The position numbers and the translations under genes were made by a program. From NCBI RefSeq assembly GCF_022682305.1, contig NZ_CP093528.1:2555501-2619500 (forward strand): DNA of 64,000 nt, given 5' to 3'. The notes beneath the pieces are model-generated. The model worked only from the letters and a program-made list of their open reading frames with translations, made no database searches and was not told where the DNA came from. The DNA is from Shinella zoogloeoides. Its GTDB lineage: Bacteria > Pseudomonadota > Alphaproteobacteria > Rhizobiales > Rhizobiaceae. Of this stretch, positions 8,638 to 17,182 are shown piece after piece (the stretch's first letter is position 1; every line of letters begins with the position of its first letter).

Positions 8638-10710
8638 ATGACCCTTCAGTTCTCCCCCTTCCTGCCCTGGATCGCCATCGCCCTCATCGGCATCGCCGGC
8701 CTTGCGCTCTCCGCCCTCGGCCTGTGGCGGGGGCTGCGCGGCGCCTTCCTGCGCGCGCTCGCCCTCCTGCTGCTGGTGCTTGCCCTTGCCAACCCGGTCT
8801 TCCTGCAAGAGGATCGCGAAGCGCTTTCGACGGTCGTTCCCGTCATCGTCGACCGCAGCCAGAGCCAGGCAAGCGCGGAACGCACCGCCCAGAGCGACGC
8901 CGCGCTGGCGGGCCTCAAGGAGCGCTTCGCGCGCTATCCCCGCATCGAGCCGCGTATCGTGGAGGCCGGCGACGACGACACCTCCGACACGCCCTCCACC
9001 CGCCTCTTCGACGCCCTGAACGCCGCCATCGCCGATGTGCCGCGTTCGCGCGTCGGCGGCGCGATCCTGATCACCGACGGCCAGGTGCACGACATTCCCG
9101 AAACCGCGGCCTTCTCCAGCTTCGACGCCCCGGTCCATGCGCTCGTCACCGGCCGGCCGGACGAGTTCGACCGCCGCATCGAAGTGGTCAGCGCGCCGCG
9201 CTTCGGCATCGTCGGCGAGGAGCAGGAGCTGAAATTCCGCGTGGTGGACGACGGCAAGGAGCCGGACACGCCGGCCCGTGTGACCGTGCGCCTCAACGGC
9301 AACGAGATCGCCTCGGAAATCGCCCAGCCCGGCACCGAACAGCCGCTCGGCTTCACCGTGCCGCGCGGCGGCAACAATATCCTGGAATTCGAGGTCGATC
9401 CCGTCGAAGGCGAGATCACCACCGCCAACAACCGCGCCGTCCATGTCATCGAGGGCATCCGCGAGAACCTGCGCGTGCTGCTGGTCTCGGGCGAGCCGCA
9501 TGCCGGCGAGCGCGCCTGGCGCAACCTGCTGAAGTCCGACACGGCCATCGACCTCGTGCACTTCACCATCCTGCGTCCGCCGGAAAAGCAGGACGGCACG
9601 CCGATCAACGAGCTGTCGCTGATCGCCTTCCCGACGCGCGAGCTGTTCGTCGACAAGATCAACGAATTCGACCTCATCATCTTCGACCGCTACCAGCATC
9701 GCGGCGTGCTGCCGATCCTCTATTACGACAATATCGCGCAATATGTGGAGAACGGCGGCGCGCTGCTGATCGCGGCAGGCCCCGAACATGCGGGCAACGA
9801 TTCCATCGCCGGCACGCCGCTTTCCGCCGTGCTGCCGGCCACGCCGACGGGCGCGATGAACGAAGCCCCCTTCTATCCGCGCCTGTCGGAGCAAGGCAGG
9901 AAGCACCCTGTCACGCGTGGCCTTGAGGGCGCGAAGGACGAGCCGCCCCACTGGGGCCGCTGGTTCCGCACCGTCGATGTGGAGCGCCCCGAGGGCAATG
10001 TCGTCATGGAGGCCAATGACGGCAAGCCGCTGCTGGTGCTGAACCGCGCCGGCAAGGGCCGCGTCGCGATGCTGCTCTCGGATCAGGGCTGGCTGTGGGC
10101 GCGCGGCTTCGAGGGCGGCGGCCCGCATGTCTCGCTCTACCGGCGCATGGCCCATTGGCTGATGCAGGAGCCGGCGCTGGAGGAAGAGGCGCTGACCGCG
10201 CGCACCTTCGGCCGCACGCTGCAGATCAACCGCCAGACCATCGGCGACGCCCCGGGCGAGGCGATCCTCAAGCTGCCGTCCGGCGGCACGCAGCGGGTCG
10301 CGCTCAAGGAAGCCGAACCCGGCCTCTTCCGCGCCGAGATCGCCACCAGGCAAACCGGTCTCTACGAGATCACCAACGACAATCTCAGCGCCCTCGTCCA
10401 CGTCGGCGCGGTGGACGCGCCGGAATTCAAGGCGACGATCTCGACGACGCAGACGCTGCAGCCGCTCACCGCGGCCACCAAGGGCACGGTCCGCCGGCTC
10501 GTCGCGGAAAGCGGCGAGGCCGTCTCCCTGCCGCCGCTTCTGCCGGTCTCCGGCCAGATCCGCACCATCGACGAGGACCGCCTGTCGCTGCGCATGACGG
10601 ACGAGACGGTGCTGAAGGGCGTCAACTCCCTGCCGCTCTTCGCCGGCTTTGCCGGGGTCGGCCTGCTGCTCCTCGCCTTCTCGGCCATGTGGTATCGCGA
10701 AGGGCGTTGA
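8638..10710 (+). CDS. VWA / glutamine-amidotransferase-like membrane protein
   Basis: A 690-residue protein starting one base after the preceding stop. Two N-terminal helices (WIAIALIGIAGLALSALGLW and FLRALALLLLVLALANPVF) are followed by VIVDRSQSQ, an intact D-x-S-x-S metal site of a VWA domain at about residue 72. Around residues 275-420 is a class-I amidotransferase-like fold (RVLLVSGEPHAGERAWRNLL, then YVENGGALLIAAGPEHAG), and a helix near the C-terminus ends in WYREGR. It pairs with the BatA/DUF4159 protein: here the metal site is intact, whereas in the neighbour it is degenerate. Role in the MoxR system is inferred from context. Confidence 0.85.
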   Translation: MTLQFSPFLPWIAIALIGIAGLALSALGLWRGLRGAFLRALALLLLVLALANPVFLQEDREALSTVVPVIVDRSQSQASAERTAQSDAALAGLKERFARYPRIEPRIVEAGDDDTSDTPSTRLFDALNAAIADVPRSRVGGAILITDGQVHDIPETAAFSSFDAPVHALVTGRPDEFDRRIEVVSAPRFGIVGEEQELKFRVVDDGKEPDTPARVTVRLNGNEIASEIAQPGTEQPLGFTVPRGGNNILEFEVDPVEGEITTANNRAVHVIEGIRENLRVLLVSGEPHAGERAWRNLLKSDTAIDLVHFTILRPPEKQDGTPINELSLIAFPTRELFVDKINEFDLIIFDRYQHRGVLPILYYDNIAQYVENGGALLIAAGPEHAGNDSIAGTPLSAVLPATPTGAMNEAPFYPRLSEQGRKHPVTRGLEGAKDEPPHWGRWFRTVDVERPEGNVVMEANDGKPLLVLNRAGKGRVAMLLSDQGWLWARGFEGGGPHVSLYRRMAHWLMQEPALEEEALTARTFGRTLQINRQTIGDAPGEAILKLPSGGTQRVALKEAEPGLFRAEIATRQTGLYEITNDNLSALVHVGAVDAPEFKATISTTQTLQPLTAATKGTVRRLVAESGEAVSLPPLLPVSGQIRTIDEDRLSLRMTDETVLKGVNSLPLFAGFAGVGLLLLAFSAMWYREGR

Positions 10711-10887
10711 CCCCTGCCGCGTTTCGGCTAATCTTGCCGCACGGCCGGAGGCGGCCGGCAGACCCGCGCCTTTCCCGAAGGCATGGCGAACGCCTCCTCA
10801 AGAACCTTTCTCCACCGTTCATCGTTGGGCGAAGGCGTCGGCAATGCGGGCACTGACGGGGACTTCGCCGGAACGAAAGGAACGGAC

Positions 10888-11424
10888 ATGCGCGATTTTC
10901 GCGATGCCAAGGCCATGGCGAAAGCCATGCGGGAAACGCTGGCCGCCCGCAATATCGAGATCAGCCACAGCGAAGCCCTCGAAATCGTCGCCCGCCAGTT
11001 CGGCGTGGAGACATGGAACATTCTCTCCTCGAAGATCGAAGCCAAACCGCCGGAAGGCGGCATCGCCTTCGAGCAGGCCGTGCCCATCGTGCGCATCTTC
11101 GACGTGGCGAAGGCGCATGAATTCTATCTCGGCTTCCTCGGCTTCTCCGTCGACTGGGAGCACCGCTACGGCGACCGCTTCCCGCTTTATACGCAGGTCT
11201 CGCGCGGCGGATTGCGGCTGCACCTTTCCGAACATGCGGGCGACGCCACGCCCGGCGGCAACATGGTCGTCTACATGAAGGGCATCCGCGCCTTTCAGAA
11301 GGAGCTGATCGGCAAGGACTACCCCTATATGCGGCCGGGCCTCGAGGACGAGGGCACACGGCTGGAGGTGACGGTGACCGATCCCTTCCAGAACCGCATC
11401 CGCTTCATGGAGTTGAAGGACTGA
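10888..11424 (+). CDS. Glyoxalase/bleomycin-resistance superfamily protein
   Basis: A 178-residue protein. The first 55 residues (RDFRDAKAMAKAMRETLAARNIEISHSEALEIVARQFGVETWN) form a helical domain often fused to this type of glyoxalase. The rest is a VOC fold with the VPIVRIFDVAKAHEFYLGFLGF start strand and a C-terminal EVTVTDPFQNRIRFME. Such proteins are usually metal- or ligand-binding detoxification or antibiotic-binding proteins; no specific substrate can be read. The ATG at 10888 follows GAAAGGAACGG; earlier in-frame Met codons lack a site. It ends just before a 138-bp repeat. Confidence 0.8.
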   Translation: MRDFRDAKAMAKAMRETLAARNIEISHSEALEIVARQFGVETWNILSSKIEAKPPEGGIAFEQAVPIVRIFDVAKAHEFYLGFLGFSVDWEHRYGDRFPLYTQVSRGGLRLHLSEHAGDATPGGNMVVYMKGIRAFQKELIGKDYPYMRPGLEDEGTRLEVTVTDPFQNRIRFMELKD

Positions 11425-11444
11425 AACCCTTTCCGGCTGGGTTA

Positions 11445-11582
11445 CCCCTCATACGGCCTGCCGGCCACCTTCTCCCCGCAAGCGGGGCGAAGGGGATATG
11501 CCGAACCGGCTTCCCCAGCCAATGATGATGCGTGGGGCAAGTCCCCTCTCCCCGCTTGCGGGGAGAGGGTTAGGGTGAGGGG
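11445..11582. repeat. 138-bp palindromic intergenic repeat, copy 1
   Basis: A 138-bp element bounded by inverted ends CCCCTCA / TGAGGGG. Inside are two GC-rich palindromes, a left one with a CCCCGCAAGCGGGG core and a right one with CCCCGCTTGCGGGG, separated by a less conserved spacer. Two more copies of the same length lie at 33455-33592 (inverted) and 36692-36829. The design resembles the RIME/REP-type mosaic elements known from rhizobia; exact family membership was not checked. It fills most of the gap between the glyoxalase gene and the convergent acetyltransferase and may act as a transcript-end structure. Confidence 0.85.
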
Positions 11583-11602
11583 CAAATTGTCGAGGGAGGG
11601 CC

Positions 11603-12127
11603 TTACCGCCCTTCCGCCCCATCGTCCCGCCAGGCGATGACGCCCTTCAGCCGCTCATGCGTATCTTCCGCAAAGGGCATGACGAGCACGCGGGCCGGAT
11701 CGACAGGACCGGGGAAGGTAAGCGCGTTCCACGCCACCTTCTCGAAGCCGAGCGGACCATAATAGGGCGGATCGCCGACGAGCACGACGGCTTCCGACCC
11801 CTTGCGCTTCGCGGCAGCGCAGGCGATGCGCAGGAGTTCCCGGCCGATGCCCCGGTTCTTGTGCGAGGGGCGCACGGCGAGCGGACCGAGCAGGTGCGCC
11901 TTCACGCCGCCGGCCAGAACGGGCGTCATGCGCACCGAGGCGATCGTCTCGCCGTCGTCCGTGCAGACGAAGGAGAGCGAGAGATCGTGCGGCCCCTGCT
12001 CGCGGATACGCGCGGCGGCACGGACGTGCCGGCCCGGGCCGAAGGCTTCCTCGTTGATCAGTTCGATGGCGGCGTCGTGGGAGGTATCTTCCGTCAGGTA
12101 GACGATATCGTGCTTGAGCATGTTCAT
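11603..12127 (-). CDS. GNAT N-acetyltransferase
   Basis: A 174-residue acetyltransferase. The acetyl-CoA binding motif appears as LGPLAVRPSHKNRGIGRELLRIACAAAKRKG (R/Q-x-x-G-x-G/A), followed by VVLVGDPPYYGPLGF, which is typical of the YhbS-like branch of GNAT enzymes. The substrate cannot be told. It starts at 12127 or at the Met two codons inside, and neither has a strong ribosome binding site. It faces away from the glutathione transferase gene across a 281-base divergent region. Confidence 0.85.
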   Translation of the reverse strand: MNMLKHDIVYLTEDTSHDAAIELINEEAFGPGRHVRAAARIREQGPHDLSLSFVCTDDGETIASVRMTPVLAGGVKAHLLGPLAVRPSHKNRGIGRELLRIACAAAKRKGSEAVVLVGDPPYYGPLGFEKVAWNALTFPGPVDPARVLVMPFAEDTHERLKGVIAWRDDGAEGR

Positions 12128-12365
12128 GGATCAGGGAACCGGATACGAAGCTGGGATGCAGGTGATCGCGCCGCCGCCGAAGGGGGCGCAGCGTGAGCAT
12201 CAGCGTCGTCGTGGGGTTCCCGTGTAGAACATGCCTGTCGTCTTCCTCGCCGGCCGGAGCGCCGGTACTGGTCTGCGCGGATAGCAGAAATTTTCACTCT
12301 GTCAAAGAGCAAAACGCACCGTTCACTAAAAAGCGCCTATCCAGCCCCGCCCCATGCGCTATCTA

Positions 12366-12379
12366 TGAACGCACGTTCA
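12366..12379. promoter_or_regulatory. Perfect 14-bp palindrome, candidate operator
   Basis: TGAACG-CA-CGTTCA reads the same on both strands and lies 29 bases upstream of the GST start at 12409, where an operator would block transcription. Its form resembles operators of TetR-family repressors. No regulator gene is adjacent, so the binding protein is unknown. The rest of the 12128-12408 divergent region shows no other clear element. Confidence 0.4.
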
Positions 12380-12408
12380 GGCCGCGATCGGCGGCGAAGG
12401 AGACAATC

Positions 12409-13395
12409 ATGGGCATGCTCGTTGACGGCGTCTGGCATGACGTCTGGTACGATACGAAGGCGACGAAGGGCCATTTCCAGCGTTCCGTCTCGCAGTTCCG
12501 CAACTGGATCACGCCGGACGGCGCGCCCGGCCCGACCGGCGAAGGCGGCTTTGCGGCTGAGGCCGGCCGCTACCATCTCTATGTCTCGCTTGCCTGTCCC
12601 TGGGCGCACCGCACGCTGATCTTCCGCAAGCTGAAGAAGCTAGAAGACCTTATCACCGTCTCCGTCGTCGATCCGCTGATGCTGTCGAAGGGCTGGGAGT
12701 TCAAGGGCGAGAACGGCGGCACGCTCGATCCGCTGTTCGGCGCCGCCGCGCTCTACGAGGTCTATCTCAAGGCCGATCCGCACTATTCCGGCCGTGTCAC
12801 CGTGCCCGTCCTGTGGGACAAGAAAGAGAACCGCATGGTCTCGAACGAATCGGCCGAGATCATCCGCATGTTCAACACCGCCTTCGACCATATCACCGGC
12901 TCGCGCGAGGACTTCTACCCGGAGCCGCTGCGCGCCGAAATCGACGCGCTGAACGACAGCATCTACGACACCGTCAACAACGGCGTCTACAAGGCCGGCT
13001 TCGCGACGACGCAGGAAGCCTATGAGGCCAACGTCAACAGGCTCTTCACGATGCTGGACAGCCTTGAAGAGCGGCTTTCGACGAAGCGCTACCTCACCGG
13101 CGGGCGCATCACCGAGGCCGACTGGCGGCTCTTCACGACTCTGGTGCGCTTCGATCCGGTCTATGTCGGACACTTCAAGTGCAACATCCGCCGCATCGCC
13201 GACTATCCGAACCTCTACGGCTACCTGCGCGACCTCTACCAGGTGCCCGGCGTCGCCGACACGGTGAACATGCGCCACATCAAGGAGCACTATTACCGAA
13301 GCCACGTCACGATCAACCCGACGGGCGTGGTACCGGTCGGCCCGCAGATGGACCTTTCCGTCCCGCACGGTCGCGAAGGGCTGAAGGCGGCCTGA
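12409..13395 (+). CDS. Glutathionyl-hydroquinone reductase-like GST (Xi class)
   Basis: A 328-residue protein. The catalytic motif CPWAHR (Cys63) replaces the usual GST Ser/Tyr and is the mark of the Xi class (YqjG/PcpF/ECM4), which removes glutathione from glutathionyl-hydroquinones. Further support: the N-terminal GHFQRSVSQFRNWITPDG, the C-terminal half with GRITEADWRLFTTLVRFDPVYVGHFKCN, and a family length of about 320. The ATG at 12409 follows GAAGGAGACAATC. A perfect palindrome lies just upstream and suggests repressor control. Confidence 0.9.
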   Translation: MGMLVDGVWHDVWYDTKATKGHFQRSVSQFRNWITPDGAPGPTGEGGFAAEAGRYHLYVSLACPWAHRTLIFRKLKKLEDLITVSVVDPLMLSKGWEFKGENGGTLDPLFGAAALYEVYLKADPHYSGRVTVPVLWDKKENRMVSNESAEIIRMFNTAFDHITGSREDFYPEPLRAEIDALNDSIYDTVNNGVYKAGFATTQEAYEANVNRLFTMLDSLEERLSTKRYLTGGRITEADWRLFTTLVRFDPVYVGHFKCNIRRIADYPNLYGYLRDLYQVPGVADTVNMRHIKEHYYRSHVTINPTGVVPVGPQMDLSVPHGREGLKAA

Positions 13396-13397
13396 AC

Positions 13398-13886
13398 CTA
13401 CCAGTAATCCGCGAAGGGCGACCGGCCGGCGATCTCCTCCAGCCGCCGGCGGGTCGCCGCCGTGGTCGCGGCCGGCAGGGCGTCGAGCGCAAAGAAGCCG
13501 GCCTCGACAATCTCGCGATCCCGGAGGCGCGGCGCCGTCTGCGCCACGCCATCGCAGCGATAGAGCAGCACATGGTCGCGCTTGCTGGTCTGCCGGTTGA
13601 AATAGACATGGAGGAGCTGCGGCGGCGCGCCGATGGCAAGGTTGCCCTCCTCCCTGATTTCCTTGGCCAGCGCCTCCAGCGCCGTCTCCCCCCGCTCGAT
13701 GCCACCACCCGGCAGATGCCAGCCCGGCACGTAGCTGTGGCGCACGAGGAAGATGCGGCCGGCCTCGTCGAAACAGGCCGCGCGAACGCCCATCGTCATG
13801 CCGCGCGACAACGCGAAGTAGCCGTGCAGCACGCGCTTCACAAGGTTCACGAACGGGCCTCCGACCGGCGAGATGTTGTCATCCAT
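13398..13886 (-). CDS. Nudix hydrolase
   Basis: A 162-residue Nudix protein. The Nudix box reads GGIERGETALEALAKEIREEGNL: the key acidic residues are kept, but the usual Arg of REUXEE is Lys and the following Gly is shifted. Before it lies MTMGVRAACFDEAGRIFLVRHSYVPGWHLPGG, and the C-terminus has a DREIVEAGFFALDALP segment. The start at 13886 (MDDNISP) is preferred over 13943. It is convergent with the GST gene (2 bases apart) and divergent from the metallophosphoesterase. Substrate unknown. Confidence 0.82.
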   Translation of the reverse strand: MDDNISPVGGPFVNLVKRVLHGYFALSRGMTMGVRAACFDEAGRIFLVRHSYVPGWHLPGGGIERGETALEALAKEIREEGNLAIGAPPQLLHVYFNRQTSKRDHVLLYRCDGVAQTAPRLRDREIVEAGFFALDALPAATTAATRRRLEEIAGRSPFADYW

Positions 13887-13996
13887 CGCGGCACTTCGCC
13901 GGAACCGCCCGGCCAAATCAAGACACACCACCGCAAATGGCAAGGAATATCCACGCCTTGCGTTTCCCTTGCCGGTCTTATGCTCTAAGGAAAGGT

Positions 13997-14899
13997 ATGT
14001 TCAGACTTGCCCATATATCGGACGTCCACCTCGGGCCGCTGCCGGCCCTCACCTTCCTGGAACTGTTCTCCAAGCGCATCACCGGCTTCGTGAACTGGCA
14101 CCGCAACCGCCGCCGGCACCTCTTCACCAACACGCTGGACATCGTGCTGGACGATATCGAGCGGCAGAACCCCGACCATCTGGCCATTACCGGCGACCTC
14201 GTGAACCTCGCCTCTTCACTGGAGATCGCCGCCGTGAAGCGCTGGCTGCCGGAAGCGGGCACGCCGGAAAACGTCTCCGTCGTGCCGGGCAATCACGATG
14301 CCTATGTGCGCGGCGCCTACGAGAAGTCGACGCGCGCCTGGTATCCCTACATGCGCGGCGACGCCGGCCCGGACGAGTGGCAAGAAGACAGGCACGTCTT
14401 TCCCTATCTGCGCGTGCGCGGGCAGGTGGCGATCATCGGCTGCTCGACGGCGGTGGCGACCCCGCCCTTCTCGGCGTCAGGCTATTTCGGCAGCCGGCAG
14501 GCGCGCGAGGCGGTGAACATGCTGCGCGCGGCGGGCGAGGCCGGCCTTTTCCGCGTCGTGCTCATCCACCATCCGCCGATCCGCGGCGCGACTTCCTTCC
14601 ACAAGCGCATGATCGGCATCCGCCGCTTCGCCGCGACCATTTCGACAGGTGGCGCGGAGCTGGTGCTGCACGGCCATACCCATCTCAACACGGTGAACTG
14701 GCTGCCCGGCCAGACGAAGCCGGTGCCGGTGGTAGGCATCGCCTCTGCCTCGCAGGGACCGGGAGGCCACAAGCCGCCGGCGGGGTACAACCTCTTCTCC
14801 ATCTCCGGCGCGCCGGGCAACTGGACCGTCGAGCGCGAGCGCTATGCGCTGACCGGGGACGGCCTTGCGCTGACGCTCGCCGAGACCTCGCGCTTCTAG
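13997..14899 (+). CDS. Calcineurin-like metallophosphoesterase
   Basis: A 300-residue phosphoesterase with every metal-binding block of the family: DVHLG near the N-terminus, TGDLVN, PGNHDAY, IHHPP and HGHTHLN. These residues hold the two-metal centre that hydrolyses phosphodiesters or phosphomonoesters. No signal peptide was seen, so it is probably cytosolic. The ATG at 13997 follows AAGGAAAGGT; an upstream in-frame Met at 13937 would overlap the divergent Nudix gene. Substrate cannot be inferred. Confidence 0.9.
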   Translation: MFRLAHISDVHLGPLPALTFLELFSKRITGFVNWHRNRRRHLFTNTLDIVLDDIERQNPDHLAITGDLVNLASSLEIAAVKRWLPEAGTPENVSVVPGNHDAYVRGAYEKSTRAWYPYMRGDAGPDEWQEDRHVFPYLRVRGQVAIIGCSTAVATPPFSASGYFGSRQAREAVNMLRAAGEAGLFRVVLIHHPPIRGATSFHKRMIGIRRFAATISTGGAELVLHGHTHLNTVNWLPGQTKPVPVVGIASASQGPGGHKPPAGYNLFSISGAPGNWTVERERYALTGDGLALTLAETSRF

Positions 14900-14985
14900 G
14901 CACGAATAAATCCACGGCCCCATCCGTTCCCTCCACCTGAAGCGGCCTGCGCCCGGCAGACGGCCCGATCGAGGAGGAACCTGAC

Positions 14986-15579
14986 ATGCTCCGCCATACC
15001 ATGCTGCTATCGTTCTGCGCCGCCGTTTCGCTGACGGCGTTCTCCGCCGCGCGCGCGGCCGACAGCGACACGACCACCCCGCCCGTGGCGACCGAAACCA
15101 CCACGACCTGTACCGGCGGCAAGATCTGGAGCACCGAGAAGAAGGAATGCATCGCGGCGGAGGACATGAAACCGGCCAAGCACAAGAAACCGGAAGAGCA
15201 GAAGAAGTCCGAGCGCGAGATCGACGACAGGCTCTACGCCGCCGCACGCGAATTCGCCTATGCCGGCCAGTATGGGAATGCGCTGCGGGCATTGCGCGCC
15301 GCCTCGGACCAGGAAGACCCGCGCATCCTCAACTATCTCGGCTACAACACCCGCAAGCTCGGCAACATGGAACTCGGCATGCGCTATTACAGACGGGCGC
15401 TGCAGAAGGACGAGAACTACATTCTCGCCCGCTCCTATATGGGCCAGGCCCTGATCGAACAGGGCGATATCGAGGGTGCGCGCGTGCAGCTCGTCGAGAT
15501 CCGCGACCGGGGCGGTGAGAACACCTGGGCCTATCGCGCCCTCCTTCAATCGCTGGGCGGCGAACGCACCGGCTACTGA
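14986..15579 (+). CDS. Secreted tetratricopeptide-repeat protein
   Basis: A 197-residue protein with a cleavable-type signal peptide (MLLSFCAAVSLTAFSAARAA). A short Thr-rich, charged linker containing two Cys (TCTGGKIWSTEKKECI) is followed by tetratricopeptide repeats from about residue 80 (LYAAAREFAYAGQYGNALRALRAA, LNYLGYNTRKLGNMELGMRYYRRAL, ARSYMGQALIEQGDIEGARVQL). GAGGAGGAAC precedes the ATG. Probably a periplasmic scaffold or binding protein; no partner is apparent. It lies upstream of the ECF sigma operon, but 160 bases separate them. Confidence 0.82.
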   Translation: MLRHTMLLSFCAAVSLTAFSAARAADSDTTTPPVATETTTTCTGGKIWSTEKKECIAAEDMKPAKHKKPEEQKKSEREIDDRLYAAAREFAYAGQYGNALRALRAASDQEDPRILNYLGYNTRKLGNMELGMRYYRRALQKDENYILARSYMGQALIEQGDIEGARVQLVEIRDRGGENTWAYRALLQSLGGERTGY

Positions 15580-15739
15580 GCCTGTCCCGGTCGGGGACAA
15601 ACGTCGCGGAACGCGGGGAAACTGCGTTCCGGTTGCCGTTCGCGCTTGCGGACCCAAGGAAGAATGTTTCATATCAGGCGGTCGCTGCCCGGTCGGGAGC
15701 GAATAGAGTTTTGATCCCGAACGTTCCCTTGGAAAAGCA

Positions 15740-16258
15740 ATGCGTCCGACGGCAGAATCGAAAGAGTTCCGGCGAGAATTGGTCAATTTGCTGCCGAAGT
15801 TGCGGCGTTTCGCCATGACGCTGACGCGCAACGGCAGCGATGCGGACGACCTCGTACAGGAGGCCTGCGAAAGGGCCATCACGCGAAGCCATCTGTGGAA
15901 CGGGGAAGGCCGGCTGGAAAGCTGGGTTTATGCAATGACGCGCAATCTCTGGGTGGACGAGATCCGCAAGCGAAAGGTCCGCACAGGGTCCGGTACGGTA
16001 GATGTTGCCGAGCAGGATAGCCTGCATATCGAGGCGTCGGCCGACAAGGCGGTCTATGCCAAGCAGTTGCACAAGTTGATCATGACCATGCCGGAAGGCC
16101 TTTCGAGCGTCTTCCTGCTGGTGAATGTCGAAGGCCATAGCTATCGGGAAGCGGCGGATATCCTCGGGATACCGATCGGCACCGTGATGAGCCGGCTTTC
16201 GGCGGCCCGCATCAGGCTCGCGGCCATGATCTCCGAACAGACGGAAAGGAGGGCCTGA
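15740..16258 (+). CDS. ECF-type RNA polymerase sigma factor
   Basis: A 172-residue sigma factor with region 2 (LRRFAMTLTRNGSDADDLVQEACERAI, then ESWVYAMTRNLWVDEIRKRK) and region 4 (PEGLSSVFLLVNVEGHSYREAADILGIPIGTVMSRLSAARIRL). There is no region 3, as in ECF factors. The ATG at 15740 follows TTGGAAAAGCA. The stop is 2 bases before the GTG of a membrane anti-sigma factor, so the two form a sensing pair. Not an EcfG/PhyR type, as no PhyR or NepR gene is nearby. Confidence 0.9.
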   Translation: MRPTAESKEFRRELVNLLPKLRRFAMTLTRNGSDADDLVQEACERAITRSHLWNGEGRLESWVYAMTRNLWVDEIRKRKVRTGSGTVDVAEQDSLHIEASADKAVYAKQLHKLIMTMPEGLSSVFLLVNVEGHSYREAADILGIPIGTVMSRLSAARIRLAAMISEQTERRA

Positions 16259-16260
16259 TC

Positions 16261-17112
16261 GTGGAAAGCACGCAGGGTCTCCCGCTCGAAGTACGCCTGT
16301 CGGCCTATCTGGACGGCCAGCTACCGGAAGCGGAAGTGGAAGAAATCAACGCCCTCCTCGCCGCCGACGACGCTGCGCGCGCGACCTATGAGAAGCTCAA
16401 GCTCGGCAGCGAATTCGGCGCGCGCGCCTTCGACAGGATGCTGCAGGACCCGATCCCGCTCGATCTGGTGCGCAACATCAAGGAAGCCGGCAAGGACGAG
16501 GACGAAACGCCGAAGCTCGGCATCGCCGCCATCCCGGTCTCCGCCGTGCCCGCCGCGCGCCGCAGCGCCTTCTGGCCGCAGGCGCTCGCCGCCTCGCTGG
16601 TGATTTTCCTCGCCGGCGGTGCCGCCGGCTATCTTATCTCCGAGCAGAAGCAGACCTCCCAGGTCGCCTCCGAGTCCTTCGCGCCCGTCCGCACCTGGCT
16701 GGACGATATCGCGGACTACCACCGCATCTATGCGCATCAGACGCGCCACCTCGCGGAGGTGGCGGCCGACGACAAGGCCCATATCGTCGAATGGCTCACG
16801 GCCAGCACCGGTGTCGGCTTCACGGTGCCGGACCTCTCCGCCCAGAACCTCACCTTCGAGGGCGCGCGCCTGTTGGTGGCCGGCGGCCGGCCGACCGCGC
16901 AACTGCTCTACCGCGACGCCGAGAACGAGGTCTTCGCGATCTGTTTCCTGAAGAGCGAACCGGTAGACGGCAAGACGGATCTGACGGAAAGCATCCGCGA
17001 CGACCTCGGCCTTATCTCCTGGCAGCGGGGCAATGCTTCCTTCGTCGTGGTCGGCCCCTCCTCCGACCCGAATCTCGAGCGCATCGCCCAGACGGTCGCC
17101 ACCAAGATCTGA
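16261..17112 (+). CDS. Membrane anti-sigma factor
   Basis: A 283-residue protein starting at GTG (16261), 2 bases after the sigma gene. The N-terminal LSAYLDGQLPEAEVEEINALLAADDAARATYEKLK is the short helical sigma-binding part of zinc-less anti-sigma factors. One membrane helix follows near residues 102-126 (FWPQALAASLVIFLAGGAAGYLIS), and the C-terminal 150 residues form an outside sensor domain seen in alphaproteobacterial anti-sigma proteins. It probably holds the partner sigma factor inactive until an envelope signal is sensed; the signal is unknown. A strong terminator follows. Confidence 0.87.
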   Translation: MESTQGLPLEVRLSAYLDGQLPEAEVEEINALLAADDAARATYEKLKLGSEFGARAFDRMLQDPIPLDLVRNIKEAGKDEDETPKLGIAAIPVSAVPAARRSAFWPQALAASLVIFLAGGAAGYLISEQKQTSQVASESFAPVRTWLDDIADYHRIYAHQTRHLAEVAADDKAHIVEWLTASTGVGFTVPDLSAQNLTFEGARLLVAGGRPTAQLLYRDAENEVFAICFLKSEPVDGKTDLTESIRDDLGLISWQRGNASFVVVGPSSDPNLERIAQTVATKI

Positions 17113-17130
17113 GCGCATTCCGCCCAAACA

Positions 17131-17163
17131 AAAGCGCCCGGCAGCATCGCTGCCGGGCGCTTT
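17131..17163. terminator. Bidirectional intrinsic terminator between the anti-sigma gene and leuA
   Basis: A perfect 15-bp stem, AAAGCGCCCGGCAGC paired with its complement around a 3-base ATC loop. The T run on the plus side (17161-17163, then CTTG) and the A run on the left mean it can work on both strands. It sits 19 bases after the anti-sigma stop and 20 bases after the convergent leuA stop. Confidence 0.9.
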
Positions 17164-17182
17164 CTTGTGCCGTAGCGCGCGA

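Noticed and set aside
8572..10401. A 609-codon open frame antisense to the VWA-GATase membrane gene
   Set aside because: No start signal and Gly/Arg-rich translation; the sense gene has clear domains and operon context.
15615..15645. GGAAC...CGGTT upstream of the ECF sigma gene as an EcfG general-stress promoter
   Set aside because: The -10 does not match CGTT at the right spacing and it is about 100 bases from the gene.
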